A DNA stretch of 64,000 nucleotides from Neolewinella antarctica. Lineage in GTDB: Bacteria > Bacteroidota > Bacteroidia > Chitinophagales > Saprospiraceae. How positions within the stretch are numbered: the first letter of the stretch is position 1; every line of letters starts with the position of its first letter. The DNA is taken from contig NZ_JAATJH010000002.1 of the NCBI RefSeq assembly GCF_011927835.1, positions 823,915 through 887,914 on the forward strand, in the 5' to 3' direction. Below the pieces are notes generated by a model. The model ran no database searches, was not told where the DNA came from, and worked only from the letters and a program-made list of their open reading frames with translations. Below are positions 8,385 through 18,320 of this stretch, one piece after another. The position numbers and the translations under genes are program-made.

Positions 8385-10874
8385 ATGCAATACTTAAATA
8401 TACACCGGCCTTTACTGCTGTCCTTATCTCTGTTAATGCTACTATTTGCTAGCTGCGAAAGGGATTTAGAAGAATTACAGCCCGCAACCTTTCCGACTGA
8501 CGGTGACGTCTTCATCGACGGTTTCACCGGCGGGCTGCAATACGCCGTTTTTGCCGGTGCGAAGCCCACGGCATTCGACGTAGATACGGAGACCAAGTAT
8601 AAGGGGACGACTTCCATGAAGTTCTCTGTCCCCGATGCCGGGGACGCGCTAGGGTCATACGCGGGGGGGACATTTTTTTTGGAGTCGGGCCGCGATTTGT
8701 CCGGTTATAATGCGCTTACGTTCTGGGCAAAAGCTACGAAGGCGGCCAACATTGATGTGCTTGGTTTCGCTAATGACCTCGGTGCAAATGTTTACCAGAC
8801 GTCCATATCCGGTGTACCAGTAAACACGGACTGGAAAAAATACTATATCCCCATTCCGGACCCCGCCAAATTGACCATGGAAAAGGGAATGTTGTACTTC
8901 TCCGAAGCGCCGGAAAACGACCGTGGGTATACCTTTTGGCTCGATGAGGTTAAATTCGAGAACGTCGGAACGGTCGTCAAGCTAAGTTCCCTCATTTTTG
9001 GTGGAGAGGACCGGCAAGAGTCGGTCGAGTCCGGTGCCACGTTTACCGCCACGGGTACTGCAATTTACAACCTACCCGACGGTACGAACCAGATCGTTAC
9101 CGTATCATCTTCCTCCTTTGCCTACACCAGTTCAAACCCCGATGTAGCCACCGTAAGCGAAGCGGGAGTAGTGACGGTTGTCGGTGAGGGTACCGCGGTA
9201 ATCACGGCCACGCTTGGTGGTGATGAGGTCGTGGGCTCACTCACGATCGGAGGAAGCGGAATTGCTATTCGTCCTTCTACCGCTGCTCCAACACCGGACA
9301 AGGACGCTACGGCGGATAACGTCATCTCAATTTTTAGTGACCAATATGAGGACGAAACGATAGATTTTTATAATGGCTTTTGGACCGACTCTGATACGCA
9401 ATCTGAGATAATTCAGGTATCTGGCGATGACATTATCCGTTACTCGCAATTAAATTTCGTTGGTACGGAGTTTAAGAACCCAACAATCGACGCAACGGGT
9501 GTTAACCGAATGCACATCGACATTTGGACGCCAGACGACATTGACGAACAGGCTGACTTTACAGTTAAACTGGTCGATTTTGGCTCAAATAACCAATTTG
9601 GCGGAGGTGATGATGCTGAGGCTTCCATCATCGTTAAGGCGCCAACATTGAAGAGTCGAGAATGGATAAGTGTTGACGTGCCATTAGCTGACTTTTCCGG
9701 CCTGTCATCCCGCGCTAACCTAGCTCAAATTGTGTATGTGGCAGACGGCATACCGAATACGGTTTTCGTAGATAACGTTTATTTTTATTCCGGAGAAGAT
9801 GGCGGCGGCGGTGGAGGCGGTGATGGCACTGCGCCAAATATGGCCGCACCTACGCCCACAAAGGATGCCGCCCAGGTAATTTCTCTGTTCAGCGAAGCTT
9901 ACGAGGACGTGCCCGTAGATAATTGGCGGGCAGGCTTTTCCGAAGCCGATTTTTCTGACGTCATGGTTGCCGGTGATGCCGCTAAGCGGTACGACAACTT
10001 AGACTTTGTCGGAATCGAAACGATCATGAATCAAATTGACGTAACCGAGATGACGCACTTTAGCATTGACGTTTGGTCGGCTGGGTTCACTTCCTTCATA
10101 GTGAAATTAGTAGACGCCGGTGCCGATAGAATTCTTGGCAACGATAACGTCGCCGACGACACGGAGTCATTCGTGATCTTCGATACTCCGGCTCAGGCTC
10201 AGTGGGTAACCCTCGACATTCCACTTGGTGACTTTGCCAGCCTGATGGGGCTAAAAAACATTGCTCAGTTAATCGTCGAGGCTACGCCGAGAGGAGAAGT
10301 AACCGCCTTTATCGACAATGTGTACTTTTATAAAGATGAAGGCGGCGGTGGCGGCGGTGGCGGCGATGGGGGACCATCCACGGCCGCACCTACCCCGACT
10401 ACTCCAACTACCGACGTGATCTCATTATTCAGTGATGCTTATGACGACGTTGCGGTTGAGACGTGGCGGACGGATTGGTCTACGGCCGAGTTTTCTGACG
10501 TGATGGTCGCGGGCGACGCAGTAAAGAAATATTCAGCCCTGGACTTTGTTGGAATTACTACCGAAGCAAATCAGCTTGATCTTAGTGAAATGACTCACAT
10601 CCGTCTCGATGTGTGGTCAGCGGATTTCACCTCGTTTAGCGTCAAGTTGGTTGACTTTGGGGCAAACGGTATAGGAGAACAAACCCTCGGTGATGATGCC
10701 GAACATCAAATTGACTTCGCAATGCCCGCCACGGGTGAGTGGATCAGCTACGACATTCCGCTCTCCGATTTTACGGGCTTAACGACTAAGAAAAACATAG
10801 CTCAGTACATCCTCGTTGCAAAACCCGCAGGAGCGGCAACGGTCTACATTGATAATATGTACTTCCGGAAATAA
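8385..10874 (+). CDS. Multimodular surface glycan-binding lipoprotein
   Basis: An 829-residue lipoprotein with lipobox LLFASC (Cys24) followed by acidic residues (ERDLEE), which resembles the Bacteroidota surface-export signal. Order of parts: a beta-sandwich module at about 30-195 (GTTSMKFSVP...FWLDEVKFENV); a BIG2-type Ig-like domain at about 197-290 (TSSNPDVATVSEAGVVTVVGEGTAVITA); then three related modules at about 298-470, 485-650 and 665-829, each starting AAPTP and ending VYIDNMYF or similar. Poly-Gly linkers (about 472-480 and 652-662) separate the last three. No catalytic motif is visible. The modules resemble carbohydrate-binding domains attached to laminarinases, and the position suggests the glycan-capture role that SusD/SGBP proteins have elsewhere; this is inference. 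It begins 52 bp after the GH-barrel gene. Confidence 0.75.
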   Translation: MQYLNIHRPLLLSLSLLMLLFASCERDLEELQPATFPTDGDVFIDGFTGGLQYAVFAGAKPTAFDVDTETKYKGTTSMKFSVPDAGDALGSYAGGTFFLESGRDLSGYNALTFWAKATKAANIDVLGFANDLGANVYQTSISGVPVNTDWKKYYIPIPDPAKLTMEKGMLYFSEAPENDRGYTFWLDEVKFENVGTVVKLSSLIFGGEDRQESVESGATFTATGTAIYNLPDGTNQIVTVSSSSFAYTSSNPDVATVSEAGVVTVVGEGTAVITATLGGDEVVGSLTIGGSGIAIRPSTAAPTPDKDATADNVISIFSDQYEDETIDFYNGFWTDSDTQSEIIQVSGDDIIRYSQLNFVGTEFKNPTIDATGVNRMHIDIWTPDDIDEQADFTVKLVDFGSNNQFGGGDDAEASIIVKAPTLKSREWISVDVPLADFSGLSSRANLAQIVYVADGIPNTVFVDNVYFYSGEDGGGGGGGDGTAPNMAAPTPTKDAAQVISLFSEAYEDVPVDNWRAGFSEADFSDVMVAGDAAKRYDNLDFVGIETIMNQIDVTEMTHFSIDVWSAGFTSFIVKLVDAGADRILGNDNVADDTESFVIFDTPAQAQWVTLDIPLGDFASLMGLKNIAQLIVEATPRGEVTAFIDNVYFYKDEGGGGGGGGDGGPSTAAPTPTTPTTDVISLFSDAYDDVAVETWRTDWSTAEFSDVMVAGDAVKKYSALDFVGITTEANQLDLSEMTHIRLDVWSADFTSFSVKLVDFGANGIGEQTLGDDAEHQIDFAMPATGEWISYDIPLSDFTGLTTKKNIAQYILVAKPAGAATVYIDNMYFRK

Positions 10875-10966
10875 TGCGGGCGCTACTACTTATTTGTTCG
10901 CCGAAGTAACTGTAATGACTTTCGCCGCGGGAAGAGCCTCGGGTTGGTCCATATAAAATAAAAACC

Positions 10967-11830
10967 ATGGATACCTTACTAATAAACTCGAAAGCCGTGT
11001 GTCGCTTTTTGGGTATACTAACAATCGCTACGGGTTTTGCGGCGTGCGACGTAAGTGAAGACCAGCAACTGGACGAACGGTCCTACGAACTCGTCTGGAG
11101 TGATGATTTCGACGGCGCGGCCGGAGAACTTCCCAGTGCCGCTAACTGGACTTACGATATCGGAAACGGCCCTGCGGGCTGGGGTAACAACGAGCTTCAG
11201 ATGTATACTGATAACCCCGAAAACGTCTCGTTGGATGGGAACGGTAACCTGCTGTTAACTGCAATTAGGATCGATAATGAAAACGGCGACCAGTTCACCT
11301 CGGCAAGAATTAAGACCGAAGGGCTGTTTACGAAAGCGTACGGTAGGTTCGAAGCACGGCTGAAGACACCCTACGGACCGGGCATCTGGCCGGCATTCTG
11401 GTTGCTGGGGGATAACTGTAACGAGATGCCCTGGCCGCAGTGCGGAGAAATTGACATCATGGAACTGCGTGGGCAGGAGCCCAACAAGATTGCCGGAAGC
11501 GTACACGGACCCGGTTATTCCGCCGGTCAGGCCATAACCGCGGATTATACCTTGGAAAATGGTCGGTTTGATGCTGAGTTTCGCATCTTCGCGATCGAGT
11601 GGGGCGAAGATTACATCGACTACTTCGTGGACGACTTTCTGTATCAACGGATTACGAAGGAAGACACTGAAGAGGCAGATGATGGTAAGGGGGAATGGGT
11701 CTACGATCATCCCTTTTACATTATCATGAACGTGGCCGTCGGTGGTAATTACGTCGGGTTCCCAGTGGACGCTACTCCCTTTCCACAGACGATGACCATC
11801 GATTACGTGCGCGTGTATGAAGAGCGGTAA
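10967..11830 (+). CDS. GH16 endo-beta-1,3-glucanase (laminarinase) lipoprotein
   Basis: A GH16 family enzyme predicted to cut internal beta-1,3 bonds of laminarin or mixed-linkage glucan with retention. The catalytic signature is exact: EIDIME at residues 161-166, with E161 as nucleophile, D163 assisting and E166 as acid/base; the extra methionine before the last Glu marks the laminarinase/lichenase-type beta-bulge. WSDDFDG, GWGNNELQMYT, GIWPAFWLLG and a terminal MTIDYVRVY are further GH16_3 hallmarks. The lipobox is FAAC (Cys27) with an acidic tail (DVSEDQ), suggesting the outer face of the outer membrane. At 287 residues it is a single catalytic domain without binding modules; the preceding lipoprotein gene may supply those in trans. 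Confidence 0.93.
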   Translation: MDTLLINSKAVCRFLGILTIATGFAACDVSEDQQLDERSYELVWSDDFDGAAGELPSAANWTYDIGNGPAGWGNNELQMYTDNPENVSLDGNGNLLLTAIRIDNENGDQFTSARIKTEGLFTKAYGRFEARLKTPYGPGIWPAFWLLGDNCNEMPWPQCGEIDIMELRGQEPNKIAGSVHGPGYSAGQAITADYTLENGRFDAEFRIFAIEWGEDYIDYFVDDFLYQRITKEDTEEADDGKGEWVYDHPFYIIMNVAVGGNYVGFPVDATPFPQTMTIDYVRVYEER

Positions 11831-11979
11831 GCGTGTCATCGGCGAGTTTTGCGCGCCGTAGTAGTTATTTGGGGAGTTACGCTTTGCTACTCCGCAGGGA
11901 TAATGGGTACACACTGCTTGGTCGTGCAAGCTAGACCGTCACCGTGATGGGCATTTAGGTGCTGCACGGCAGGAACCCT

Positions 11980-11996
11980 GCACCCGCGTCCGCGCC
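11980..11996 (+). repeat. Dispersed element, simple form
   Basis: Exact GCACCCGCGTCCGCGCC within the 248-bp gap between the GH16 and phosphorylase genes, the widest gap inside the glucan locus. It may separate two transcription units. Confidence 0.75.
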
Positions 11997-12078
11997 CAAT
12001 TACCATACTATCAATCTTGCGCCACGGCATACGAACCTGGTTGTGGCGAGGTGAGAGATTCATAACGAAAAATACAAT

Positions 12079-15000
12079 ATGTCCAAATTAGAGCGGGTTC
12101 AGATTAAAGCGGTTGATTATTTCAAGATCACCAACGTGGACCAGATGCGTCCATTTTTAATGAGCGTGGTGAGTGACGCAAATCACTGGCTATTTATTTC
12201 CAGCAACGGTGGCCTTACCGCGGGCAGAAAAAACTCGGAGTTTGCTTTATTTCCCTATTACACGGACGATAAAATCACCGAATTCGCCGAAACCACCGGT
12301 AGCAAATCAATTTTCAGAATTGGTGATGGTGATGCCGCGAAAGTCTGGGAGCCATTTTCATTAAGGGATAATGATCGCTACGAAACGACGAACAACGTAT
12401 ATAAAAGCACGTACGGAGATCGCATTATTTTTGAAGAAATCAATCATGACCTGGGGCTGACCTTTTCCTACGAGTGGTGCTCGTCGCAGCGATTTGGTTT
12501 CGTGCGTAATGGTCTGCTGCGAAATACCTCAGATAAAAATATTAGCGTCGAACTGATCGATGGTATCAGAAATATCGTGCCCGCCGGGGTGGGGAGCGAA
12601 TTACAGAACCGCTCCAGTAATCTCGTGGACGCTTACAAAAGAAATCAATTAGACCAAAAGAGTGGCGTGGGTATTTTTGCCCTGAGTGCCATCATTGTCG
12701 ACAAAGCGGAGCCCAGCGAATCCCTGAGTGCCAACGTGGTCTGGTCAATCGGGCTTTCCGGCGCGACCCGCCTCCTGTCATCCCGCCAGCTAAATGCATT
12801 CCGCGAGGGTGGCCCGGTTCGGGAAGAGACCGACGTAAAGGGGGAGAAAGGCGCGTACTACTTATGCCATAAGTTGAACCTTCCGGCCGGTGAAGCAGAG
12901 GAATGGACCATGGTGGCGGACGTGAATAAGAATCAGTCCGACGTCGTATCCATCATTCACCAACTTAGTGGAAATGGTGAATTGCGCAAAGAGATTATGG
13001 TGGACGTTGCCTCCGGAACCCAAAAACTCATCAGCTTAGTGGGCGCTTCCGACGGATTGCAAAAGACCGGGGATGAGTTCCGCGACGCACGTCATTTTTC
13101 GAACGTACTGTTTAACATCATGCGGGGGGGCACTTTCGATGATGGTTACAATATTGAGGGCAAAGACTTTAGCCAGTACCTCAAAAAGGCGAACCTCGGT
13201 GTCTTTAACCTGCGGCAAAAACAGGTCGACGCACTGGGTGAGGAATTCACTGTTTTCGACCTGCGCAGCCTGACCGATCGCAAAGACGAGCCTGACTTCC
13301 GCCGTTTGGTGACGGAATACCTACCCTTAAAATTCAGTCGCCGCCACGGCGACCCCAGCCGCCCCTGGAACAAATTCTCCATCAATACCCAGAGCGAAGT
13401 GGATGGTTCCAAGATCCTCGACTACGAAGGTAACTGGCGGGATATTTTCCAAAATTGGGAAGCACTCGCGCACAGCTACCCGGAGTTTATGGAAGGCATG
13501 ATCCATAAATTTCTGAACGCCACGACCTTTGACGGTTATAACCCTTACCGGGTTACCAAGGACGGATTTGACTGGGAGGCGATCGAGGAAGACGACCCCT
13601 GGTCATACATCGGTTACTGGGGAGATCATCAAATCATCTATCTCCTTAAATTCCTGGAATTTATTGAGGTACAGCGGCCACAAGTACTGCACGAAGTGGC
13701 AAATGAGTCAGTGTTCGTATACGCTAATGTCCCCTACAAAATAAAGCCTTACGATAAGATCGTAGAGGACCCTAAAGACACGGTTGATTTCGACCGTTCT
13801 TTGGATGAATCCATTCGGGAGAAGCGAAGCACCATGGGCGCGGACGGTGCGCTGCTCACTACTTCCGGCGGAGAACTATACCGGGTAACCTTTATCGAAA
13901 AAATGCTGGCTACGACGCTCGCAAAAGTCTCCAACTTTATTCCCGAAGGTGGTATTTGGATGAATACCCAGCGGCCGGAATGGAATGACGCCAATAACGC
14001 ACTGGTCGGTAACGGGGTCTCCATGGTGACGCTGTATTACTTGAGACGCTTTTTGACGTTCTTCAAAAAGTGGACGGCGGAGCTAGACCTTGAAGAGGTG
14101 GACCTGTCCGGTGAACTCCTAGCGTATTTTGATGCCGTTCATCAGATTCTGCGGGACCATGAGGTCAAAGCGGGAGACGAAATTTCCGACAAGCAGCGCA
14201 AAAAGGTAGTGGACGGTTTGGGCCAGGCCGCATCGACGTACCGATGGAAAATCTACGATAGTGGCTTCTCTGGCAAGCAGGGATCGCTATCTCTAGCTAA
14301 CCTTACTGACTTCTTGACGGTTAGCCTCGCTCACTTGGATCATAGTATAGAAGCTAACCAACGCGCCGATAAGCTATTCCACGCTTACAACCTGATCGAC
14401 ATTGAGAAAGACGGATTCGGCGTGTCGCACCTGGAGGAGATGTTGGAAGGTCAGGTTGCCGTGCTGAGCGCGGAATACCTCAACCCACAACGTGCACTGA
14501 ACGTAATCGAAGCGCTTTCCAAAAGTAGTCTTTACCGGAAGGATCAGAACTCTTACATTCTGTATCCTAATAAAGAACTCCCGGGGTTCCTCGATAAAAA
14601 CACCATCCCCGCCGACCGGGTAGAGAAGTCGAAGTTACTGACGCAGATGCTGGAAGCTGGAGACCAGCGAATTGTCAGTAAGGATTTGAACGGAGAATAC
14701 CATTTCAGCGCCGAGTTTAGGAACGTGAAAGATTTACGTGCCGTACTAAAGACCTTGTCCGGCGGTAAGTTCGGTCAGCTTCCGGTAATCGAAAAAACCC
14801 AACTGGAGGCCGCGTTCGAGGCGGTGTTTAACCACAAAGCCTTTACCGGACGTTCCGGAACCTTTTACGGTTACGAGGGTCTCGGGTCCATCTACTGGCA
14901 CATGGTGTCCAAGCTGCAACTGGCGGTGATGGAAAATTACCAGATGGCCGTTCGGGAAGAGGCAGATGACAACACGATCACTTCGTTATTGCAACACTAC

Positions 15001-15495
15001 CGCGACGTGGCGGAGGGTACGGGTCTCCACAAAAGCCCGGAGCTTTACGGTGCCTTTCCTACCGACCCCTATTCCCACACACCCGGCGGAAAAGGCGCGC
15101 AACAGCCCGGTATGACGGGGCAGGTAAAGGAGGATATTCTTTCCCGGCTCGGGGAACTCGGTATTTCCGTAACGGACGGTCGGCTCACGTTTGCACCTAC
15201 GGCCCTGCGCCGGTCAGACTTTCTTAGGGAGGCTAGTACGTTCAGTTACGTGGACACCAACAGTAGGGATCAAAAAATCAGCGTAAGTAAAGATGCCATC
15301 GCCTTCACGCACTGCCAGTTGCCGATTATTTATAGATTGGGGGAGCGGAAAGCCATCGAGGTAAAACTTACGGACGGCACGGCTAATCAACTGCACTCGT
15401 TGCAATTGGATAGGGACACTAGTCGCGAAGTATTTATGCGCAGCGGAACGGTTGAGCGTATCACGGTAACCATCCCGGAATCTCAACTAAAATAA
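12079..15495 (+). CDS. Large GH94/GH149-like beta-glucan phosphorylase
   Basis: A 1138-residue protein without signal peptide, hence cytoplasmic. The N-terminal quarter (FISSNGGLTAGRKNSEFALFPYYTDDKI) resembles the beta-sandwich of disaccharide phosphorylases, and the central helical region contains QRPEWNDANNALVG (PEWND at 633-637), matching the DWND catalytic-acid signature of GH94-type enzymes. Also visible are NWRDIFQNWEAL and GYWGDHQIIYLLKFLE. The length is far above GH94 cellobiose phosphorylases (about 800) but fits GH149/GH161 beta-1,3-glucan phosphorylases (about 1100). The inferred reaction is phosphorolysis of beta-1,3-gluco-oligosaccharides to alpha-glucose-1-phosphate. Context supports it: GH16, GH17, GH30 and a GPH importer flank it, and the next gene starts only 9 bp downstream. 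I favour GH149, but the family is not certain. Confidence 0.7.
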   Translation: MSKLERVQIKAVDYFKITNVDQMRPFLMSVVSDANHWLFISSNGGLTAGRKNSEFALFPYYTDDKITEFAETTGSKSIFRIGDGDAAKVWEPFSLRDNDRYETTNNVYKSTYGDRIIFEEINHDLGLTFSYEWCSSQRFGFVRNGLLRNTSDKNISVELIDGIRNIVPAGVGSELQNRSSNLVDAYKRNQLDQKSGVGIFALSAIIVDKAEPSESLSANVVWSIGLSGATRLLSSRQLNAFREGGPVREETDVKGEKGAYYLCHKLNLPAGEAEEWTMVADVNKNQSDVVSIIHQLSGNGELRKEIMVDVASGTQKLISLVGASDGLQKTGDEFRDARHFSNVLFNIMRGGTFDDGYNIEGKDFSQYLKKANLGVFNLRQKQVDALGEEFTVFDLRSLTDRKDEPDFRRLVTEYLPLKFSRRHGDPSRPWNKFSINTQSEVDGSKILDYEGNWRDIFQNWEALAHSYPEFMEGMIHKFLNATTFDGYNPYRVTKDGFDWEAIEEDDPWSYIGYWGDHQIIYLLKFLEFIEVQRPQVLHEVANESVFVYANVPYKIKPYDKIVEDPKDTVDFDRSLDESIREKRSTMGADGALLTTSGGELYRVTFIEKMLATTLAKVSNFIPEGGIWMNTQRPEWNDANNALVGNGVSMVTLYYLRRFLTFFKKWTAELDLEEVDLSGELLAYFDAVHQILRDHEVKAGDEISDKQRKKVVDGLGQAASTYRWKIYDSGFSGKQGSLSLANLTDFLTVSLAHLDHSIEANQRADKLFHAYNLIDIEKDGFGVSHLEEMLEGQVAVLSAEYLNPQRALNVIEALSKSSLYRKDQNSYILYPNKELPGFLDKNTIPADRVEKSKLLTQMLEAGDQRIVSKDLNGEYHFSAEFRNVKDLRAVLKTLSGGKFGQLPVIEKTQLEAAFEAVFNHKAFTGRSGTFYGYEGLGSIYWHMVSKLQLAVMENYQMAVREEADDNTITSLLQHYRDVAEGTGLHKSPELYGAFPTDPYSHTPGGKGAQQPGMTGQVKEDILSRLGELGISVTDGRLTFAPTALRRSDFLREASTFSYVDTNSRDQKISVSKDAIAFTHCQLPIIYRLGERKAIEVKLTDGTANQLHSLQLDRDTSREVFMRSGTVERITVTIPESQLK

Positions 15496-15504
15496 TCTGC
15501 TTCC

Positions 15505-16776
15505 ATGCGCTTATCATGCATTCGTCTTTTCTGTCTTATACTGCTGCCGTGCCTCTATGCCTGCGACACGGATAAAAAAACAAACATGGATTTACCCTCG
15601 CGCACCGCGAAAGATATTTTAGGCCAACCCGGGTTTACCGCTATTTCTTACGGCGGGTACCGATCTACGTCACGCGACGTACAACCCACGATCAAGCAGA
15701 TCAAGGAAGATCTATTGATCCTTTCCGCGATGGGTATTCGAATAGTCCGGACCTATAACGTGCAACTCGCTCAGGCCGGAAACGTGCTGGTCGCTATCAA
15801 AGAACTGAAGGCCGAGGATGCTTCTTTCGAGATGTACGTGATGCTTGGTGCTTGGATCGACTGTAAAAATGCTTGGACCGGACTTGAGCCGGACCACAAC
15901 CAGGAAAGCGAACAGAACCAGGCGGAGATTAAGCGTGCAACGGATTTCGCCAAGCAGTACCCGGACATCGTCAAAGTAATTGCCGTCGGCAATGAAGCCA
16001 TGGTGAAGTGGGCTGCGGCCTATTACGTGCAGCCGGGCGTTATTCTGAAGTGGGTTGATCACCTTCAGGATTTAAAGACCAAAGGAGATCTTTTGGCTGA
16101 TCTTTGGATCACGAGCTCCGATAACTTCGCCTCCTGGGGCGGTGGGGGAGAGGAGTACCACGTGGAAGATCTCAATAAACTATTCCGGGCGGTCGATTAC
16201 GTATCCATACACACCTACCCGATGCACGACACGCACTACAATCCGGTGTTTTGGGGCGTGACGCCTGAAGAGACGGAGATGACCAAAGAGCAACAGATCG
16301 ACGCGGCCATGGTCCGCTCACGGGATTACGCTATTGCTCAGTACGATTCGGTCGTCAATTATATGCACGGTATCGGAGTGGACAAGCCCATCCACATCGG
16401 AGAAACCGGCTGGGCGAGTAGCGCAAATGAGCTTTATGGCAATGGTGGGTCTAACGCAACCGACGAATATAAGCAAGCCCTTTACCATGACTACATCCGC
16501 GAGTGGGCCGGAAAGAACGAGATGGCTTGCTTCTACTTTGAAGCCTTCGATGAGCCCTGGAAGGATGCCGGTAACCCGGGCGGGTCTGAGAATTTCTTTG
16601 GTTTGTTTACGGTGGGCGGTAAAGCCAAGTATGCTTTATGGTCGGCCGTCGACGCGGGCATCTTCGAGGGGCTGACGCGTGATGGTAACCCTATTGCCAA
16701 GACTTACGGCGGCGACTTAGAGAAATTATTGGCGGACGTTCCTGTCCCAAATGAGTTAGTGACGCCAGCTCACTGA
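15505..16776 (+). CDS. GH17 beta-1,3-glucanase lipoprotein
   Basis: A 423-residue lipoprotein (lipobox CLYAC, Cys20) of GH17, which hydrolyses or transglycosylates beta-1,3-glucans. The acid/base Glu is E164 in IAVGNEAMVKW and the nucleophile is E299 in IHIGETGWAS, both the standard GH17 positions; GIRIVRTYN and YVSIHTYPMHD are further barrel strands. It is longer than the cytoplasmic paralogue at 19928-20827 by a signal peptide and an insert around residues 250-285. Cys20 is followed by DTDKKTN rather than a strongly acidic patch, so the periplasmic face is likelier than the surface. It probably trims oligosaccharides that have crossed the outer membrane. Gaps of 9 and 20 bp to its neighbours indicate one operon. 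Confidence 0.9.
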   Translation: MRLSCIRLFCLILLPCLYACDTDKKTNMDLPSRTAKDILGQPGFTAISYGGYRSTSRDVQPTIKQIKEDLLILSAMGIRIVRTYNVQLAQAGNVLVAIKELKAEDASFEMYVMLGAWIDCKNAWTGLEPDHNQESEQNQAEIKRATDFAKQYPDIVKVIAVGNEAMVKWAAAYYVQPGVILKWVDHLQDLKTKGDLLADLWITSSDNFASWGGGGEEYHVEDLNKLFRAVDYVSIHTYPMHDTHYNPVFWGVTPEETEMTKEQQIDAAMVRSRDYAIAQYDSVVNYMHGIGVDKPIHIGETGWASSANELYGNGGSNATDEYKQALYHDYIREWAGKNEMACFYFEAFDEPWKDAGNPGGSENFFGLFTVGGKAKYALWSAVDAGIFEGLTRDGNPIAKTYGGDLEKLLADVPVPNELVTPAH

Positions 16777-16796
16777 AACGACACAATATCTTCGTC

Positions 16797-18311
16797 ATGC
16801 AAATTCGACATCTCCTTTATCTACAATTATTTTTGGTCATGTTATTAGGTTGTCAGCCAGCGGGAGGAAATGGAGGCGTGAATGATGATGGAGCATTAAG
16901 CGTTACCGTTTTTGAAACTTCGGCTGATGGTAACCAATTGACCGCCATCACCCCCGACGGGTCTGTTGGTGACCCTTCAATAATTATAATTAATCCGGAA
17001 AAGGAGTTTCAAACCATCACTGGTTTCGGTGGGTCATTCACCGAAGCTTCCGCCTATCTGCTGAATCAGCTTAGCCAAGCTAATCGGGATTCTATCATCA
17101 ACGCCTATTTTGGAGACGATGGCGCTCGCTATTCCCTTACGCGCACCCACATCAACTCCTGTGACTTTTCGCTAAGTAACTATTCCTACGCGCCCGAGGC
17201 GGGAGATACGGAGCTCAACAGCTTCTCCGTAGTCGAAGACGAACCGGATCTAATTCCAATGATCCTGGACGCCCAAAAAGCTTCCACTGATGGCTTCAAA
17301 ATCATTGCCTCCCCCTGGACGGCCCCGCCGTGGATGAAGGATAACAGAGATTGGCGAGGCGGCAAGCTGGAACCTAAATATTACGACACCTGGGCTCGCT
17401 TTTTTGCCAGGTATCTGGAAGCCTACCGCGCTAAAGGAATTGATGTTTGGGGAATCACCGTAGAGAACGAGCCACTCGGTAATGACAACAACTGGGAAAG
17501 CATGCACTACACACCCGAGGAAATGTCCGAATTCGTCGCTAATCATCTTGGGCCAGTACTGGCAGAAGCCGGTGAGGACGTCAAAATTCTGGGGTACGAT
17601 CAGAACCGGGGAGATGAGATGAAAGATTGGGTGGACGCCCAGTACAAAAACGAAGCGGCCGCAAAGTACTTCGACGGCACCGCCGTCCACTGGTACGCCA
17701 GCACCTACGAGCACTTCCCCAAAATGCTCACCTACGCCCACGAAGCCGCGCCGGATAAGCACCTGATCCAAACCGAAGGCTGCGTTGATTCCGAAGTGCC
17801 CAAGTGGAGAGATGACGCCTGGTACTGGAGTAAGGAAGCCACCGACTGGGGTTGGGATTGGGCGCCGGACGATCAAAAACACCTTCACCCGAAGTACGTC
17901 CCCGTCTACCGCTACGCCCGTGATATGATCGGCTGTCTCAATAACTACGTCGATGGTTGGGTGGATTGGAACATGGTACTCGACCGCCAGGGCGGCCCGA
18001 ACTGGTTTGAGAACTGGTGCGTCGCCCCCGTCATCGTTGATCCCAAAGCGAATGAAGTCTACTTTACGCCCTTATACTACACCATGGCCCACTTTAGCAA
18101 GTACATCCGGCCCGGTGCCAAGCGGATCGGCTTTGAAAATGCGGATGAGTCCCTGCAGGTGACCGCCGTCAGGAATCCGGACGGCTCCATTGCGGTGGTC
18201 GTGCTAAACCAGGACACTGAAAAGAAGTCGTTCCGCCTGTCCATCGGGGCGCGCACCCAAGATATCAGCATTAGCCCCCGGGCTCTCCAAACCATCGTCG
18301 TCACGCAGTAA
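16797..18311 (+). CDS. GH30 beta-glucosidase/beta-1,6-glucanase lipoprotein
   Basis: A 504-residue GH30 glycoside hydrolase. After a lipobox MLLGC (Cys19) comes the TIM barrel, with GFGGSFTEASAY at about 77-88, the acid/base E225 in TVENEPLG and nucleophile E327 in LIQTEGCVDSE, then a C-terminal beta-domain (from about 440, IAVVVLNQDTEKKSFRLSIG). These are the GH30 subfamily 1/3 features; in marine laminarin loci such enzymes remove beta-1,6-linked glucose branches, and that is the inferred role here between GH17 and the importer. The sequence after Cys19 (QPAGGNGG) is not acidic, pointing to the periplasm. A glucosylceramidase-like specificity cannot be excluded from sequence. Confidence 0.9.
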   Translation: MQIRHLLYLQLFLVMLLGCQPAGGNGGVNDDGALSVTVFETSADGNQLTAITPDGSVGDPSIIIINPEKEFQTITGFGGSFTEASAYLLNQLSQANRDSIINAYFGDDGARYSLTRTHINSCDFSLSNYSYAPEAGDTELNSFSVVEDEPDLIPMILDAQKASTDGFKIIASPWTAPPWMKDNRDWRGGKLEPKYYDTWARFFARYLEAYRAKGIDVWGITVENEPLGNDNNWESMHYTPEEMSEFVANHLGPVLAEAGEDVKILGYDQNRGDEMKDWVDAQYKNEAAAKYFDGTAVHWYASTYEHFPKMLTYAHEAAPDKHLIQTEGCVDSEVPKWRDDAWYWSKEATDWGWDWAPDDQKHLHPKYVPVYRYARDMIGCLNNYVDGWVDWNMVLDRQGGPNWFENWCVAPVIVDPKANEVYFTPLYYTMAHFSKYIRPGAKRIGFENADESLQVTAVRNPDGSIAVVVLNQDTEKKSFRLSIGARTQDISISPRALQTIVVTQ

Positions 18312-18320
18312 TTTGAAATC

